The notes under the pieces are model-generated. The model was not told the origin of the DNA. It did no database searches and saw only the letters and a program-made list of their open reading frames with translations. From positions 62,001-126,000 of the forward strand of contig NZ_JAESDH010000015.1 in NCBI RefSeq assembly GCF_019249295.1: DNA of 64,000 bases, given 5' to 3'. Position 1 is the first letter of the stretch, and each line of letters begins with the position of its first letter. This stretch comes from Alteromonas antoniana. Its GTDB lineage: Bacteria; Pseudomonadota; Gammaproteobacteria; Enterobacterales; Alteromonadaceae. Positions 24,675 through 33,931 of this stretch are shown piece after piece. The translations under genes were made by a program, and so were the position numbers.

Positions 24675-24926
24675 CTACTGGTTACTGGCTTTCAGCTCGC
24701 TTGGGCATTCGGGATAGATGTCCGGTCTTAACTGAGATCGGGTTACCTGTCCTTGCGTAGCTTGTTCGATGGGTAAAACGAATTCAGCGGGAACACGCCC
24801 TGATTTATTCAACCAAAACCAGACGTTTTGCTGTTTTGAGTTGATGGCTCTTGCTAATGCTGATTGCCCGCCGACCAAGTCAATGGCACGGCGGAGATGT
24901 TTTTGTGTCGTTTTGAACACTTCCAT
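24675..24926 (-). CDS. croS: CroS, Cro-like repressor
   Basis: This encodes 83 residues with a YdaS/Cro-type helix-turn-helix (RAIDLVGGQSALARAINSKQQNVWFWL). AGGAG lies 5 bases before ATG 24926. It is the first gene of the leftward operon and shares the operator region with setR. In SXT the Cro-like protein lowers setR expression during SOS induction and so favours transfer. The very small size and absence of a protease domain fit a Cro role. Confidence 0.85.
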   Translation of the reverse strand: MEVFKTTQKHLRRAIDLVGGQSALARAINSKQQNVWFWLNKSGRVPAEFVLPIEQATQGQVTRSQLRPDIYPECPSELKASNQ

Positions 24927-24939
24927 ACCGTCTCCTGTT

Positions 24940-25030
24940 ACAATAATAACTGTTACAAGATTGAATGTTACAGTTTAAACTGTAGATAAGTCAACAGTTA
25001 AAATTGTTGAAAGACTACAGTTTTATTTGT
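24940..25030. promoter_or_regulatory. SetR/CroS operator region with four related sites
   Basis: Four 14-base sites with the shape ACA-n8-TGT: 24940-24953 (ACAATAATAACTGT), 24970-24983 (ACAGTTTAAACTGT, perfect palindrome extending to 24969-24984), 24994-25007 (ACAGTTAAAATTGT) and 25017-25030 (ACAGTTTTATTTGT). Centres are 30, 24 and 23 bases apart. They overlap both divergent promoters. SetR is known to bind four operators here in SXT. Confidence 0.88.
24965..24994 (-). promoter_or_regulatory. Leftward promoter for croS-setDC operon
   Basis: On the minus strand, -35 TTGACT (24994-24989) and -10 TAACAT (24970-24965) are separated by 18 bases. The palindromic operator 24969-24984 fills the spacer, so repressor binding would block it. 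Confidence 0.7.
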
Positions 25031-25035
25031 AGAAT
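25007..25035 (+). promoter_or_regulatory. setR promoter
   Basis: -35 TTGAAA (25007-25012) and -10 TAGAAT (25030-25035) with a 17-base spacer containing operator 25017-25030. The expected transcription start is 25042-25044, at or just before the setR ATG (25044). Confidence 0.7.
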
Positions 25036-25043
25036 GCGGGCTT

Positions 25044-25691
25044 ATGAAAACTTTATCCGAACGACTAAACCATGCCTTGCAGCTTACTGGGGTAACTCAG
25101 TCTGAGTTGGCTCGTCGCATTGGTATCAAACAGCAGTCGATCAGCCAGATTTGCTCTGGTAAATCGGCTAGGTCTCGTTACACCATGCAGATCGCGGAGG
25201 CGCTTCGCGTGAATGCTCATTGGCTCGCCACAGGTGATGGCGAGATTGGCTTGGGGGTCGGTAATGTAGAAGTCGGGCCTGATATTAAGGGAAGAATTCC
25301 TCTCATTAACTGGGTTCAGGCCGGTGATTGGACTGAAATAGCGGAGGGATTTGCCCATGAAGATGCTGAGGAGTGGCGTGAAGTCACTGGGAAAGCACAT
25401 GAGGGTTGTTTCGCACTTCGCGTAAAAGGCGACAGTATGGAAAATCCAAGCGGAAAAAAATCCATACCTGAGGGGGCAGTGATCGTTGTTGATCCTGAGT
25501 TACCTTACTCTTCAGGTTCATTGGTTGTTGCGCGTTTGGATGATTCGAAAGAAGCAACCTTTAAGCAGTTGGTTATTGATGGTGAACAGAAGTATCTAAA
25601 ACCTTTGAACCCGCAATACCCTGCAATACCGATCAACGGCAACTGCACCATCATCGGTGTAGTACGACAAGCTATCATCGATTTCTGGTAG
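25044..25691 (+). CDS. setR: SetR, CI-like SOS-cleavable repressor
   Basis: This encodes 215 residues. The N-terminal helix-turn-helix covers residues 18-40 (TQSELARRIGIKQQSISQICSG). The C-terminal S24 peptidase has the self-cleavage site A93-G94 (WVQAGDW), catalytic S131 (KGDSMENP) and K174 (ATFKQL). SetR keeps the ICE quiet by repressing the croS-setDC operon, and RecA-stimulated self-cleavage releases it after DNA damage. No Shine-Dalgarno is visible and the promoter lies so close that the mRNA is probably leaderless, as for lambda cI from PRM. Confidence 0.96.
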   Translation: MKTLSERLNHALQLTGVTQSELARRIGIKQQSISQICSGKSARSRYTMQIAEALRVNAHWLATGDGEIGLGVGNVEVGPDIKGRIPLINWVQAGDWTEIAEGFAHEDAEEWREVTGKAHEGCFALRVKGDSMENPSGKKSIPEGAVIVVDPELPYSSGSLVVARLDDSKEATFKQLVIDGEQKYLKPLNPQYPAIPINGNCTIIGVVRQAIIDFW

Positions 25692-25947
25692 CGAAGGAAT
25701 TTGTGGTTTAGCCACAGTTGTTCATTAGCTGAAGAAGCAACGATTGCAAACAGCTACAACTGAGCATTGGTGCACGCTGAGAGTAAATGGTAACCGATTA
25801 GATAACCATTGATTGTTTATAAAGTCAAGATCAGCGAAAATAGCGGCCAATTACGATTAACACGACGGATTTGACAAGCGAAGAACTGAAAAGAGAGTAC
25901 TTCCAAAAGTGTGTACAAATCCGTGTACAAACTAAAAGAATTTATAC
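25692..25947. other. ICE right-end (attR) region upstream of prfC
   Basis: This 256-base stretch has no convincing coding frame. It holds AATGGT...ACCATT (around 25786-25810), TGTGG...CCACA just after setR and a tandem repeat at 25911-25931. In SXT/R391 elements this end supplies a promoter and start codon to prfC. A TTGACA occurs at 25871-25876, but I see no good -10 at standard spacing, so the prfC promoter remains unplaced. Confidence 0.6.
25911..25931. repeat. Tandem repeat GTGTACAAA next to attR
   Basis: GTGTACAAA occurs at 25911-25919 and again at 25923-25931, 12 bases apart, about one helical turn, 17 bases before the prfC ATG. The spacing suits a protein bound on one face of DNA, such as Int arm or Xis sites. 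This role is inference. Confidence 0.5.
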
Positions 25948-27537
25948 ATGGCAAACCAAGATTTTCTTAATGAAATCAATAAGCGAAGGACCTTTGCTAT
26001 CATCTCGCACCCTGACGCCGGTAAAACGACGATCACCGAGAAGGTATTGTTGTTCGGTCGCGCGCTACAAACTGCCGGAACCGTAAAGGGCAAAAAGTCC
26101 GGTCAGCACGCCAAGTCGGACTGGATGGAAATGGAAAAAGAGCGTGGGATCTCGGTTACCACCTCGGTAATGCAGTTTCCCTACAGCGACCATCTGGTGA
26201 ACCTGCTCGATACACCGGGACACGAGGACTTTTCTGAAGATACCTACCGTACTCTGACGGCTGTTGACTCTTGCCTGATGGTGATTGATGCGGCAAAAGG
26301 GGTTGAGGATCGCACCCGTAAGTTGATGGAAGTCACCCGTCTGCGCGACACTCCCATTCTGACGTTCATGAACAAGCTGGACCGCGACATTCGTGACCCG
26401 ATGGAACTGCTTGACGAAGTTGAAACAGAGCTGGATATCCTGTGCGCCCCTATTACCTGGCCAATTGGCTGTGGTAAAAGCTTCAAGGGCGTTTATCACC
26501 TGTACCGTGACGAAGTGATTTTGTATAAAAGCGGTCAGGGTCACACCATTCAGGAAGTCCGTATTATCAAAGGCCTGGATAATCCGGACGTTGATACTGC
26601 GGTTGGCGGCGATCTGGCGGAGACATTGCGGGATGAACTGGAGTTGGTTCGTGGCGCCTCAAACGAGTTTGACAAGGAACTGTTTATAGATGGACAGCTT
26701 ACACCGGTATTTTTCGGTACCGCGTTAGGTAACTTTGGTGTCGATCACATGCTGGACGGCATGATTGAGTGGGCACCAGCCCCGCAGGGACGGGAAACCG
26801 AAGACGGCACTATTGACGCCAGCAGCGACAAGTTCAGTGGCTTCGTGTTTAAAATCCAGGCGAATATGGATCCGAAACACCGGGACCGCATTGCGTTCTG
26901 TCGAATCGTGTCGGGTAAATATGAAAAAGGCATGAAGATGCGCCACTCGCGCATTGGCAAGGACATTCGTATCTCCGATGCGCTGACCTTTCTCGCGGGC
27001 GACCGCTCGTTGCTGGAAGAAGCCTATGCCGGCGATATTATCGGCCTGCACAACCATGGCACAATCCGTATCGGTGACACCTTCACGGCGGGTGAAAACT
27101 ATCGCTTTACCGGTATCCCTAACTTTGCGCCAGAGCTGTTTAAACGCATTCGCCTGCGCGACCCACTAAAACAAAAGCAGTTGCTGAAAGGCCTTATCCA
27201 GCTTTCCGAAGAAGGCGCGGTTCAGGTATTCCGGCCGATGGCAAATAACGACCTGATTGTCGGGGCGGTAGGGGTACTGCAGTTTGATGTGGTGGTTGCC
27301 CGTCTGAAAGCAGAATATAATGTGGATGCCCTGTACGAGCATATCAATGTGAGCACGGCGCGCTGGGTGTACTCAGACAGCGAAAAGAAACTGGATGAGT
27401 TCCGCCGAAAAGCTGAGCAAAATCTGGCATTGGATGGCGGCGACAACCTCACTTACATTGCACCGACCATGGTGAACCTGCAACTGGCGCAGGAACGCTA
27501 TCCGGACATCGAATTTAAGAAAACGCGCGAACATTAA
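25948..27537 (+). CDS. prfC: Peptide chain release factor 3 (ICE insertion target)
   Basis: This encodes 529 residues, full length for RF3. The GTPase motifs are intact: G1 [10 protein letters not shown]3 DTPGHEDF and G4 NKLDRD. RF3 removes RF1/RF2 from the ribosome after termination. The first ~10 residues ([10 protein letters not shown]) are followed by the universal [16 protein letters not shown]. Part of this 5' end is probably supplied by the ICE, as known for SXT. No strong Shine-Dalgarno is visible before ATG 25948. The reading frame is uninterrupted, so RF3 should be functional. From about codon 20 on, base composition is visibly more GC-rich than in the ICE. Confidence 0.97.
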   Translation: MANQDFLNEINKRRTFAIISHPDAGKTTITEKVLLFGRALQTAGTVKGKKSGQHAKSDWMEMEKERGISVTTSVMQFPYSDHLVNLLDTPGHEDFSEDTYRTLTAVDSCLMVIDAAKGVEDRTRKLMEVTRLRDTPILTFMNKLDRDIRDPMELLDEVETELDILCAPITWPIGCGKSFKGVYHLYRDEVILYKSGQGHTIQEVRIIKGLDNPDVDTAVGGDLAETLRDELELVRGASNEFDKELFIDGQLTPVFFGTALGNFGVDHMLDGMIEWAPAPQGRETEDGTIDASSDKFSGFVFKIQANMDPKHRDRIAFCRIVSGKYEKGMKMRHSRIGKDIRISDALTFLAGDRSLLEEAYAGDIIGLHNHGTIRIGDTFTAGENYRFTGIPNFAPELFKRIRLRDPLKQKQLLKGLIQLSEEGAVQVFRPMANNDLIVGAVGVLQFDVVVARLKAEYNVDALYEHINVSTARWVYSDSEKKLDEFRRKAEQNLALDGGDNLTYIAPTMVNLQLAQERYPDIEFKKTREH

Positions 27538-27551
27538 GACAAAGACAACCT

Positions 27552-29282
27552 ATGAATATACATGCACTATTGGTTAGCCGGTTTACCGAAGCTTTAGAGA
27601 CATTAGGCGTTGAAGACGCGCCGGTACCGGTAACGCGCAGCGCGCGCCCTGAATTTGGTGAGTACCAGTTCAACGGCGCCATGGCACTGGCCAAAAAAAT
27701 GAAGCAGAAGCCGCGCGACATCGCTGAGAAAATCCTCGATGCGGTAACGCTCGGTGATGTGGCCCAGAAGCTGGAAATTGCCGGTCCGGGTTTCATCAAT
27801 ATCCATTTAAAAGACGCCTGGCTGGCGAACCAGTGTGAGCTGGCGCTGCATGATCCGCGTTTAGGCATCGCTAAAGCGCCGCAACAAAATGTGGTTGTGG
27901 ACTATTCCTCTCCGAACCTTGCTAAAGAAATGCACGTAGGCCATTTGCGTACCACCATTATTGGTGATTCGGTAGTAAAAGTGCTGGAGTTTCTTGGCCA
28001 CAACGTTATTCGCCAGAACCACATGGGCGACTGGGGCACCCAGTTTGGTATGCTGTTGGCGCACCTGTCTGACAAACTTCAGGAAGAAGTGGCGGAAACC
28101 GCATTGTCTGATCTGGAAGACTTCTACCGTGAAGCGAAAGTCCGCTTCGACGAAGAAGAAGGCTTTGCAGATCGCGCCCGTGAATACGTGGTTAAACTGC
28201 AGGGTGGCGATGCACAATGCCTGGCGTTATGGGAACGGTTTATCGATATCTCAATCGCGCACTCTGAAGAAGTGTATGAAAAGCTGAATGTGAGCCTGAC
28301 CCGCAAAGACATCATGGGCGAGTCGGCGTATAACGCTGACCTGGCGAACGTGGTGGCCGACCTGAAAGAAAAAGGCATTGCGGTGGAAGATCAGGGCGCG
28401 CAAGTGGTGTTTATTCCTGAGCTTGCCGACAAAGAAGGTAACCCTGCGGTGTACATCGTACAGAAGTCCGGTGGCGGCTACCTGTATGCGACGACTGACC
28501 TGGCGGCAATGCGCTACCGAAGCGGGAAGTTGAATGCTGACCGTACACTGATTCTGACTGATGCCCGTCAGGCGCTGCACTTTAAACAAACTGAAATCGT
28601 AGGTCGTAAGGCTGGCTTTATGAAGCCGGAGCAAACCTATGAGCATTGCCCGTTCGGCATGATGTTAGGCAGCGACGGCAAACCGTTTAAAACCCGCTCT
28701 GGCGGTACAGTCAAACTGGCTGAACTGCTGGACGAAGCGGTAGAGCGCGCGACAAATCTGATCACGCAGCGGGATACCGACTTAAGTGGCGACGAGCTTA
28801 AAGAAGTCGCGCGTAAAGTGGGCATTGGTGCCGTGAAATATGCAGATCTCAGCAAGAACCGTACTACCGACTATATGTTTAGCTGGGATTCCATGCTGAG
28901 CTTTGAAGGCAATACGGCGCCTTATCTGCAATACGCCTACACGCGGGTAAAAAGTATTTTCCGCAAAGCCGGGGTATCACTGGCGACTTTACCGGGTGAA
29001 ATCACGCTTACCGAAAAACAGGAGCATCACCTTGCCGTGTTGCTGATGCAGTTTGAGGAAGTGGTTGGCGTGGTATCCCGTGATGCAACACCACACGTGC
29101 TGTGTACTTATCTGTATGATGTGGCAAGCGCATTTATGTCATTTTATGAGGCCTGCCCTATCTTAAAAGAAGGCACGGAGCAGAAAACCCGGGAGAGCCG
29201 TCTGGCACTGTCAGCACTGGTTTCCAGAACACTGGAACAGGGCTTATCGTTACTGGGTATCGAAACACTGGAAAAAATGTAA
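27552..29282 (+). CDS. argS: Arginyl-tRNA synthetase
   Basis: This encodes 576 residues, class I synthetase. The HIGH-type signature appears as SSPNLAKEMHVGHLRTTIIGD (about residues 119-139). The C-terminal anticodon-binding domain is complete (SFEGNTAPYLQYAYTRVKSI... to the end). It charges tRNA-Arg in the cytoplasm. It starts 14 bases after prfC, probably co-transcribed with it, and ends with a clear terminator. ICE insertion upstream of prfC could therefore also affect argS supply unless it has its own promoter. Confidence 0.97.
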   Translation: MNIHALLVSRFTEALETLGVEDAPVPVTRSARPEFGEYQFNGAMALAKKMKQKPRDIAEKILDAVTLGDVAQKLEIAGPGFINIHLKDAWLANQCELALHDPRLGIAKAPQQNVVVDYSSPNLAKEMHVGHLRTTIIGDSVVKVLEFLGHNVIRQNHMGDWGTQFGMLLAHLSDKLQEEVAETALSDLEDFYREAKVRFDEEEGFADRAREYVVKLQGGDAQCLALWERFIDISIAHSEEVYEKLNVSLTRKDIMGESAYNADLANVVADLKEKGIAVEDQGAQVVFIPELADKEGNPAVYIVQKSGGGYLYATTDLAAMRYRSGKLNADRTLILTDARQALHFKQTEIVGRKAGFMKPEQTYEHCPFGMMLGSDGKPFKTRSGGTVKLAELLDEAVERATNLITQRDTDLSGDELKEVARKVGIGAVKYADLSKNRTTDYMFSWDSMLSFEGNTAPYLQYAYTRVKSIFRKAGVSLATLPGEITLTEKQEHHLAVLLMQFEEVVGVVSRDATPHVLCTYLYDVASAFMSFYEACPILKEGTEQKTRESRLALSALVSRTLEQGLSLLGIETLEKM

Positions 29283-29300
29283 CAGTCACCGTACCGTTAA

Positions 29301-29329
29301 AAAGGCAGTGCTAATACACTGCCTTTTTT
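29301..29329 (+). terminator. Intrinsic terminator after argS
   Basis: AAAGGCAGTG (29301-29310) pairs with CACTGCCTTT (29317-29326) across a 6-base loop, followed by Ts. Confidence 0.88.
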
Positions 29330-29413
29330 GTTTGTATTCATTTTGTCGTCTGTTTGCTTCTGACTTCGGATAGCTAACAGCACGGGATAAATTAAAAACT
29401 ATTGGAGCACAAC

Positions 29414-29989
29414 ATGGCAAAACTTCTGGCCTTTGCAGGCAGTACCCGTAAGAACTCGTATAATCAGGCGATCCTCGATGTCGCTGCAGAAGGGGCCAGA
29501 GAGGCGGGGGCTGAAGTCACCATGATATCGCTGGCAGATTATGCGATGCCTATTTTCAATGAAGACGAAGAAGCGGAGTTCGGTATTCCTGAGCGAGCAC
29601 AGGCTTTCAAAGAATTGCTGATTTCTCACGATGGCTTTCTGATTGCGTCACCAGAATATAACTCCAGCTATCCGGCATTGCTGAAAAATGCCATCGACTG
29701 GGCATCCAGAAAAGCGGGCGATGAAAAAGTGCTTGGCGCTTATAAGGGCAAAGTGGCAGGGATCATGGCGGCATCCGCTGGTGGACTGGGTGGTATGCGT
29801 GTGCTGGTTGTGCTTCGGATGTTGCTGGAAAATCTGGGGACCATGGTGCTGCCCACTCAACGCGCCGTGGCTAAAGTCAGTACGCTGCTGGATGACAATG
29901 GCGCAGTTAGCGATGAAAAAACCATCAAGCAGCTTAAATCGCTGGGAAAAGAAACCGCAGAGCTGGCCGCGAAAATCAACGCGTCCTGA
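29414..29989 (+). CDS. NADPH-dependent FMN reductase family protein
   Basis: This encodes 191 residues from ATG 29414 (GGAG 6 bases upstream; in-frame TTG 29402 rejected). It has a flavodoxin-like fold with the phosphate-binding loop AGSTRKNSYNQAI (residues 7-19) and the flavin-contact segment ASPEYNSSYPALLKNAIDW typical of the ChrR/YieF/ArsH-like NAD(P)H:quinone or chromate reductases. It probably reduces quinones or xenobiotics with FMN as cofactor. It is a single gene between two terminators or gaps. The substrate cannot be read from sequence. Confidence 0.85.
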   Translation: MAKLLAFAGSTRKNSYNQAILDVAAEGAREAGAEVTMISLADYAMPIFNEDEEAEFGIPERAQAFKELLISHDGFLIASPEYNSSYPALLKNAIDWASRKAGDEKVLGAYKGKVAGIMAASAGGLGGMRVLVVLRMLLENLGTMVLPTQRAVAKVSTLLDDNGAVSDEKTIKQLKSLGKETAELAAKINAS

Positions 29990-30364
29990 GTGAGCTTACC
30001 GCACATCGTTGCGGATTAAAGATACAAGGTAGATGCGGTCAGTGATTGTTTTACATAACGCTGACTGCAATCAGCCGAACAAGCCTGAAAGGGAAACAGG
30101 CTAACTATGGGCTGCGCCTTCAGTATAAGTCAGTCATGGTATCCGCTTAATTTCTTATCCTTTCTGTCTCTCCACGCTATCAAAATTGCCGTAAATTCGT
30201 TACTATCCGCGGTCTTATATTATTTGTACCGCATGCTGCAAACGGATTGCTTCTGATTTGCGATTTTTTCGCAGCCAGAACTCTGCGAACGTGAGTTCCG
30301 GGCAGGGAAAGTCGCCGTTAGCATGAGACCGCATGCGATGAACTAAGGGTCATTGAACACGCAT
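29990..30364. other. Intergenic region upstream of prfB
   Basis: About 375 bases without a convincing gene. A TTCGCAG/CTGCGAA hairpin lies at 30268-30289 and an AT-rich TATATTATT stretch near 30215. It must contain the prfB promoter, but I cannot place it with confidence. A small RNA is not excluded. Confidence 0.4.
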
Positions 30365-31463
30365 ATGTTTGAAACCAATCCCGTATACAATGCATTGAAA
30401 GACATCCGTGAGCGCACCGATGCGCTTAGGGGGTATCTTTGACTTTGATACAAAGTCAGAGCGATTAGAAGAAGTTAACCGCGAGCTGGAAAGCCCTGAG
30501 GTCTGGAATGAGCCGGAACGCGCACAGGCGTTAGGCAAAGAAAAAGTTGCCCTGGAACAGGTGGTAGAAACCATCCAGAATCTTGATCAGGGAACTGAAG
30601 ACGTTGAAGGCCTGGTAGAGCTGGCGGTTGAGGCTGAAGACGAAGAAACCTTCGAAGAAGCCAAAAAAGAAATGGAAGGCCTGATTGCGCAGCTGGAGAC
30701 CTTAGAGTTTCGTCGCATGTTCTCAGGTCCGAATGACACCTGCGATTGCTATATTGATTTGCAGGCAGGTTCTGGCGGCACCGAAGCGCAGGACTGGGCG
30801 AATATGCTTCTTCGCATGTACCTTCGCTGGGGCGAGGCGCATGGCTTTAAAACCGAGTTAATTGAAGTCTCTGATGGTGATGTGGCCGGTATCAAAAGTG
30901 CTACGATTCGCTTACAGGGTGAATATGCCTTCGGTTGGTTGCGCACGGAGACCGGCGTCCACCGCCTGGTTCGCAAGTCACCTTTCGACTCAGGGAACCG
31001 CCGTCATACCTCGTTTTCTTCCGCCTTTGTCTATCCTGAAGTGGATGATGACATTGAGATTGATATCGATCCGTCAGATTTGCGCATCGACACCTACCGT
31101 GCTTCGGGTGCGGGTGGGCAGCACGTAAACCGGACGGACTCAGCGGTTCGTATCACGCACGAGCCAACCGGCATCGTCGTGCAGTGTCAGAACGACCGCT
31201 CACAGCATAAAAACAAAGATCAGGCGATGAAGCAGCTGAAAGCCAAACTGTATGAGTTTGAGCTTCAGAAGCAGAACGCTGAGAAACAAGCGATGGAAGA
31301 CAACAAATCTGATATTGGCTGGGGAAGCCAGATCCGCTCTTACGTTCTGGATGATTCCCGCATTAAAGATTTGCGCACCGGGGTAGAAACCCGCAATACG
31401 CAGGCCGTGCTGGATGGCGACCTGGATAAATTCATTGAAGCCAGCCTGAAATCAGGTCTGTAA
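30365..31463 (+). CDS. prfB: Peptide chain release factor 2 (programmed +1 frameshift)
   Basis: Translation starts at ATG 30365 and reaches an in-frame UGA at 30440-30442 (codon 26) within CTT-TGA-C. An internal AGGGGG sits just upstream at the correct distance. After a +1 shift the frame continues from GAC 30441 to 31463, giving 365 residues. This is the classic autoregulatory site: low RF2 lets the ribosome pause at UGA and shift. The GGQ motif ([18 protein letters not shown]) and the RF2-type anticodon-like region are present. lysS follows after 24 bases, the conserved prfB-lysS pair. A start in the shifted frame at 30408 is wrong. Confidence 0.97.
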
Positions 31464-31487
31464 ACGAACATTAGCAAGTGACAGGTT

Positions 31488-33038
31488 ATGACCGACCAAC
31501 AAACAGACGAAAATAAATTAATTGCTGAGCGCCGGGCGAAACTGAGCGCCATTCGTGAACAATGCCGTGCTAACGGCTTCCCGAATGCTTTCCGCCGCGA
31601 GAACTATGCCGAAGAGCTACAGGCTGAATTTGGTGAACTGGATAAAGAAACGCTGCAGGAAAAAGACCATAAGGTAAGCATTGCTGGCCGCGTAATGGCT
31701 AAGCGTGGCCCGTTCCTGTTGCTACAGGATATGACTGGCCGCATTCAGGCCTATGCTGCCAAAGAGGTTCAGAAAGACATAAAAGCCAAGTACGGTGCAC
31801 TGGATATTGGTGACATTATTGGGGTGTCTGGGGCACTGCATAAATCCGGTAAGGGCGATCTGTACGTCAACATGGAAGAGTATCAGCTGCTGACCAAAGC
31901 ACTGCGTCCGCTGCCGGAAAAATTCCATGGTCTTTCTGACCAGGAAACCAAGTACCGCCAGCGTTATGTGGATCTGATCACCAGTGAGCAAACGCGCAAC
32001 ACCTTTATGGTACGAAGCCGCATCATCAACGGTATTCGTCAGTATCTGACTACGCGCAACTATCTGGAAGTCGAAACGCCGATGTTGCAGGTGATCCCAG
32101 GTGGGGCGACAGCCAAACCGTTTACCACGCACCACAATGCCATGGACATCGATATGTACCTGCGTATTGCTCCAGAGCTGTATCTTAAGCGTCTGGTTGT
32201 GGGTGGGTTTGAGCGTGTGTTTGAAATAAACCGTAACTTCCGTAATGAAGGCTTATCAACCCGTCACAATCCCGAATTTACCATGCTGGAATTCTATCAG
32301 GCCTATGCAGATTACAATGATCTGATGAACCTGACTGAAGACATGCTGCGCACACTGGCAGAAGATATTCTGGGTACCACCACGCTGGTAAATACCGTGC
32401 GTGATTCAGAAGGTAACGTCACCGAAGAAAAGCATTATGACTTCGGGCAGCCGTTTGAGCGCCTGAGCATGGGTGATGCGATCCTCAAATACTGGCCAGA
32501 GGCTAATGAGGCTGCTATCCGCGATCCGGAAGCGCACCTTGATGAGCTAAAAGCCATGGCGAAACAGCTGCATATCAAAGAGCCGGAAGTTGATGGCATC
32601 TGGGGCGCAGGTAAGTATCTGTGTGAAATCTTTGAAGCCACTGCGGAAGAGAAGCTGGAGCAGCCTACCTTTATTACTGAATATCCGTGGGAAGTATCGC
32701 CACTGGCACGCCGCAACGACGACAACCCGTTCATCACTGACCGTTTTGAGTTCTTCGTAGGTGGTCGTGAGATTGCCAACGGTTTCTCTGAGCTAAACGA
32801 TCCGGAAGATCAGGCTGAACGTTTCCGTAAGCAGGTAGAAGAGAAAGACGCCGGTGATGACGAAGCCATGCATTTTGATGATGACTATATTCGTGCACTG
32901 GAATACGGCTTGCCGCCAACAGCGGGTGAGGGGATTGGTATTGACCGTCTGGCGATGCTGTTTACAGACAGCCCGACCATCAAAGACGTTATCCTGTTCC
33001 CGCACATGAAGCCGCAGGAAAAACCTAACGCTGAGTAA
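31488..33038 (+). CDS. lysS: Lysyl-tRNA synthetase (class II)
   Basis: This encodes 516 residues. The OB-fold anticodon domain is at ~60-160. Class II motif 2 is around [21 protein letters not shown], and motif 3 is [17 protein letters not shown] near the C-terminus. It charges tRNA-Lys. It lies in the prfB-lysS operon. Its stop overlaps the 3' end of the convergent panE-like gene by 14 bases and its terminator lies inside that gene. Confidence 0.97.
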   Translation: MTDQQTDENKLIAERRAKLSAIREQCRANGFPNAFRRENYAEELQAEFGELDKETLQEKDHKVSIAGRVMAKRGPFLLLQDMTGRIQAYAAKEVQKDIKAKYGALDIGDIIGVSGALHKSGKGDLYVNMEEYQLLTKALRPLPEKFHGLSDQETKYRQRYVDLITSEQTRNTFMVRSRIINGIRQYLTTRNYLEVETPMLQVIPGGATAKPFTTHHNAMDIDMYLRIAPELYLKRLVVGGFERVFEINRNFRNEGLSTRHNPEFTMLEFYQAYADYNDLMNLTEDMLRTLAEDILGTTTLVNTVRDSEGNVTEEKHYDFGQPFERLSMGDAILKYWPEANEAAIRDPEAHLDELKAMAKQLHIKEPEVDGIWGAGKYLCEIFEATAEEKLEQPTFITEYPWEVSPLARRNDDNPFITDRFEFFVGGREIANGFSELNDPEDQAERFRKQVEEKDAGDDEAMHFDDDYIRALEYGLPPTAGEGIGIDRLAMLFTDSPTIKDVILFPHMKPQEKPNAE

Positions 33039-33921
33039 GCGAGGTTACTTGTTCTACTAAAAGGGCATTGTGGGGAACCGCAATGCCCTTTTTCTTTGCC
33101 TGCAACACGATGTAGCCGTTAATGGCGTCAATTTCGGTTTGCCGGTGATGTACCACATCCTGATGCATGCTTGAATAATTGGCGGCGGTTGCTGCTGCGA
33201 CGTCCCGCACGCGCGACACTAATGCTTTTGCATCGGCAGGTATACCTGATGCGCGCATGACCGCCGCAGTTTCATGACATATCTCATCTATCTGACTATC
33301 GAAACGGCCATTAAGCAATGTTCCATTAGGTATGTCATTGAGCGCTGTCAGTGGGTTTATGACGGCATTTATGCTCAGTTTGTGCCACAGAGACGGATAA
33401 ATATCTGCGTGCCAGACCACATCCTGCAGACAGTGCCGCAGCGATGACAGCACCTGCTCCTGAATCGCGGTGAGTGGGCCGATATCCGGGCTGATAGAAC
33501 CGATATCTGTGGTACCGCGACCTGTGATCCGGACGTGATTTTCTGAATGTTTTAACGCCCCCATTCTGGTGGTGGCCAAAAATACCGGATTATCGGGCAG
33601 AGTATGGCGTGCTGTTTCAGCGCCTCCCATGCCGTTGTGCATCAATACGACAGGCGTGTGCACACAAACGAAAGGTTGCCATTGCTGCAGGGCCGACGCT
33701 ATCTGGTGGGCCTTTAGTGGCACAATCAACACATCGCTGCTATCCAGTTTTACTGGTTGCGATAACGGTGTGTTAAGCATGATTTGCTGATCTTGTTGAT
33801 CGATCACTGTCACCGCTGCAGCGGGACTCCGTGAGAATACTCTGTAGGGGATGTTGTGCTTCGCTGCGCCAGCCGCGATCGCTGAACCTATAGCGCCGGT
33901 GCCGAGAATATTGAGCGTCAT
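33025..33921 (-). CDS. panE: 2-dehydropantoate 2-reductase family protein
   Basis: This encodes 298 residues. The N-terminal Rossmann motif [14 protein letters not shown] (4-17) binds NADPH. The C-terminal ketopantoate reductase domain has [17 protein letters not shown] (around 180-200) with the catalytic-type lysine, and later E and S/N contacts. It would reduce ketopantoate to pantoate in coenzyme A synthesis. Other ApbA/PanE-like enzymes act on related 2-keto acids, so the symbol is likely rather than certain. It is the last gene of a minus-strand cluster (hpt, pseudouridine synthase, this gene) with gaps of a few bases. Its last ~12 codons double as the lysS terminator. Confidence 0.85.
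   Translation of the reverse strand: MTLNILGTGAIGSAIAAGAAKHNIPYRVFSRSPAAAVTVIDQQDQQIMLNTPLSQPVKLDSSDVLIVPLKAHQIASALQQWQPFVCVHTPVVLMHNGMGGAETARHTLPDNPVFLATTRMGALKHSENHVRITGRGTTDIGSISPDIGPLTAIQEQVLSSLRHCLQDVVWHADIYPSLWHKLSINAVINPLTALNDIPNGTLLNGRFDSQIDEICHETAAVMRASGIPADAKALVSRVRDVAAATAANYSSMHQDVVHHRQTEIDAINGYIVLQAKKKGIAVPHNALLVEQVTSLTQR
33059..33096 (+). terminator. lysS terminator embedded in the panE-like coding sequence
   Basis: AAAAGGGCATTG (33059-33070) pairs perfectly with CAATGCCCTTTT (33081-33092), followed by more Ts on the plus strand. The same bases encode residues [12 protein letters not shown] of the convergent gene. Confidence 0.85.
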
Positions 33922-33931
33922 TATTCGTGAC

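Noticed and set aside
24675-24926. Cro-like gene as a toxin-antitoxin component (YdaS type)
   Set aside because: No toxin partner beside it; its place opposite setR and at the head of the setDC operon fits CroS.
30408-31463. prfB starting at 30408 in a single frame
   Set aside because: The real start is 30365 with a +1 frameshift at codon 26; 30408 lies in the shifted frame without a ribosome site.
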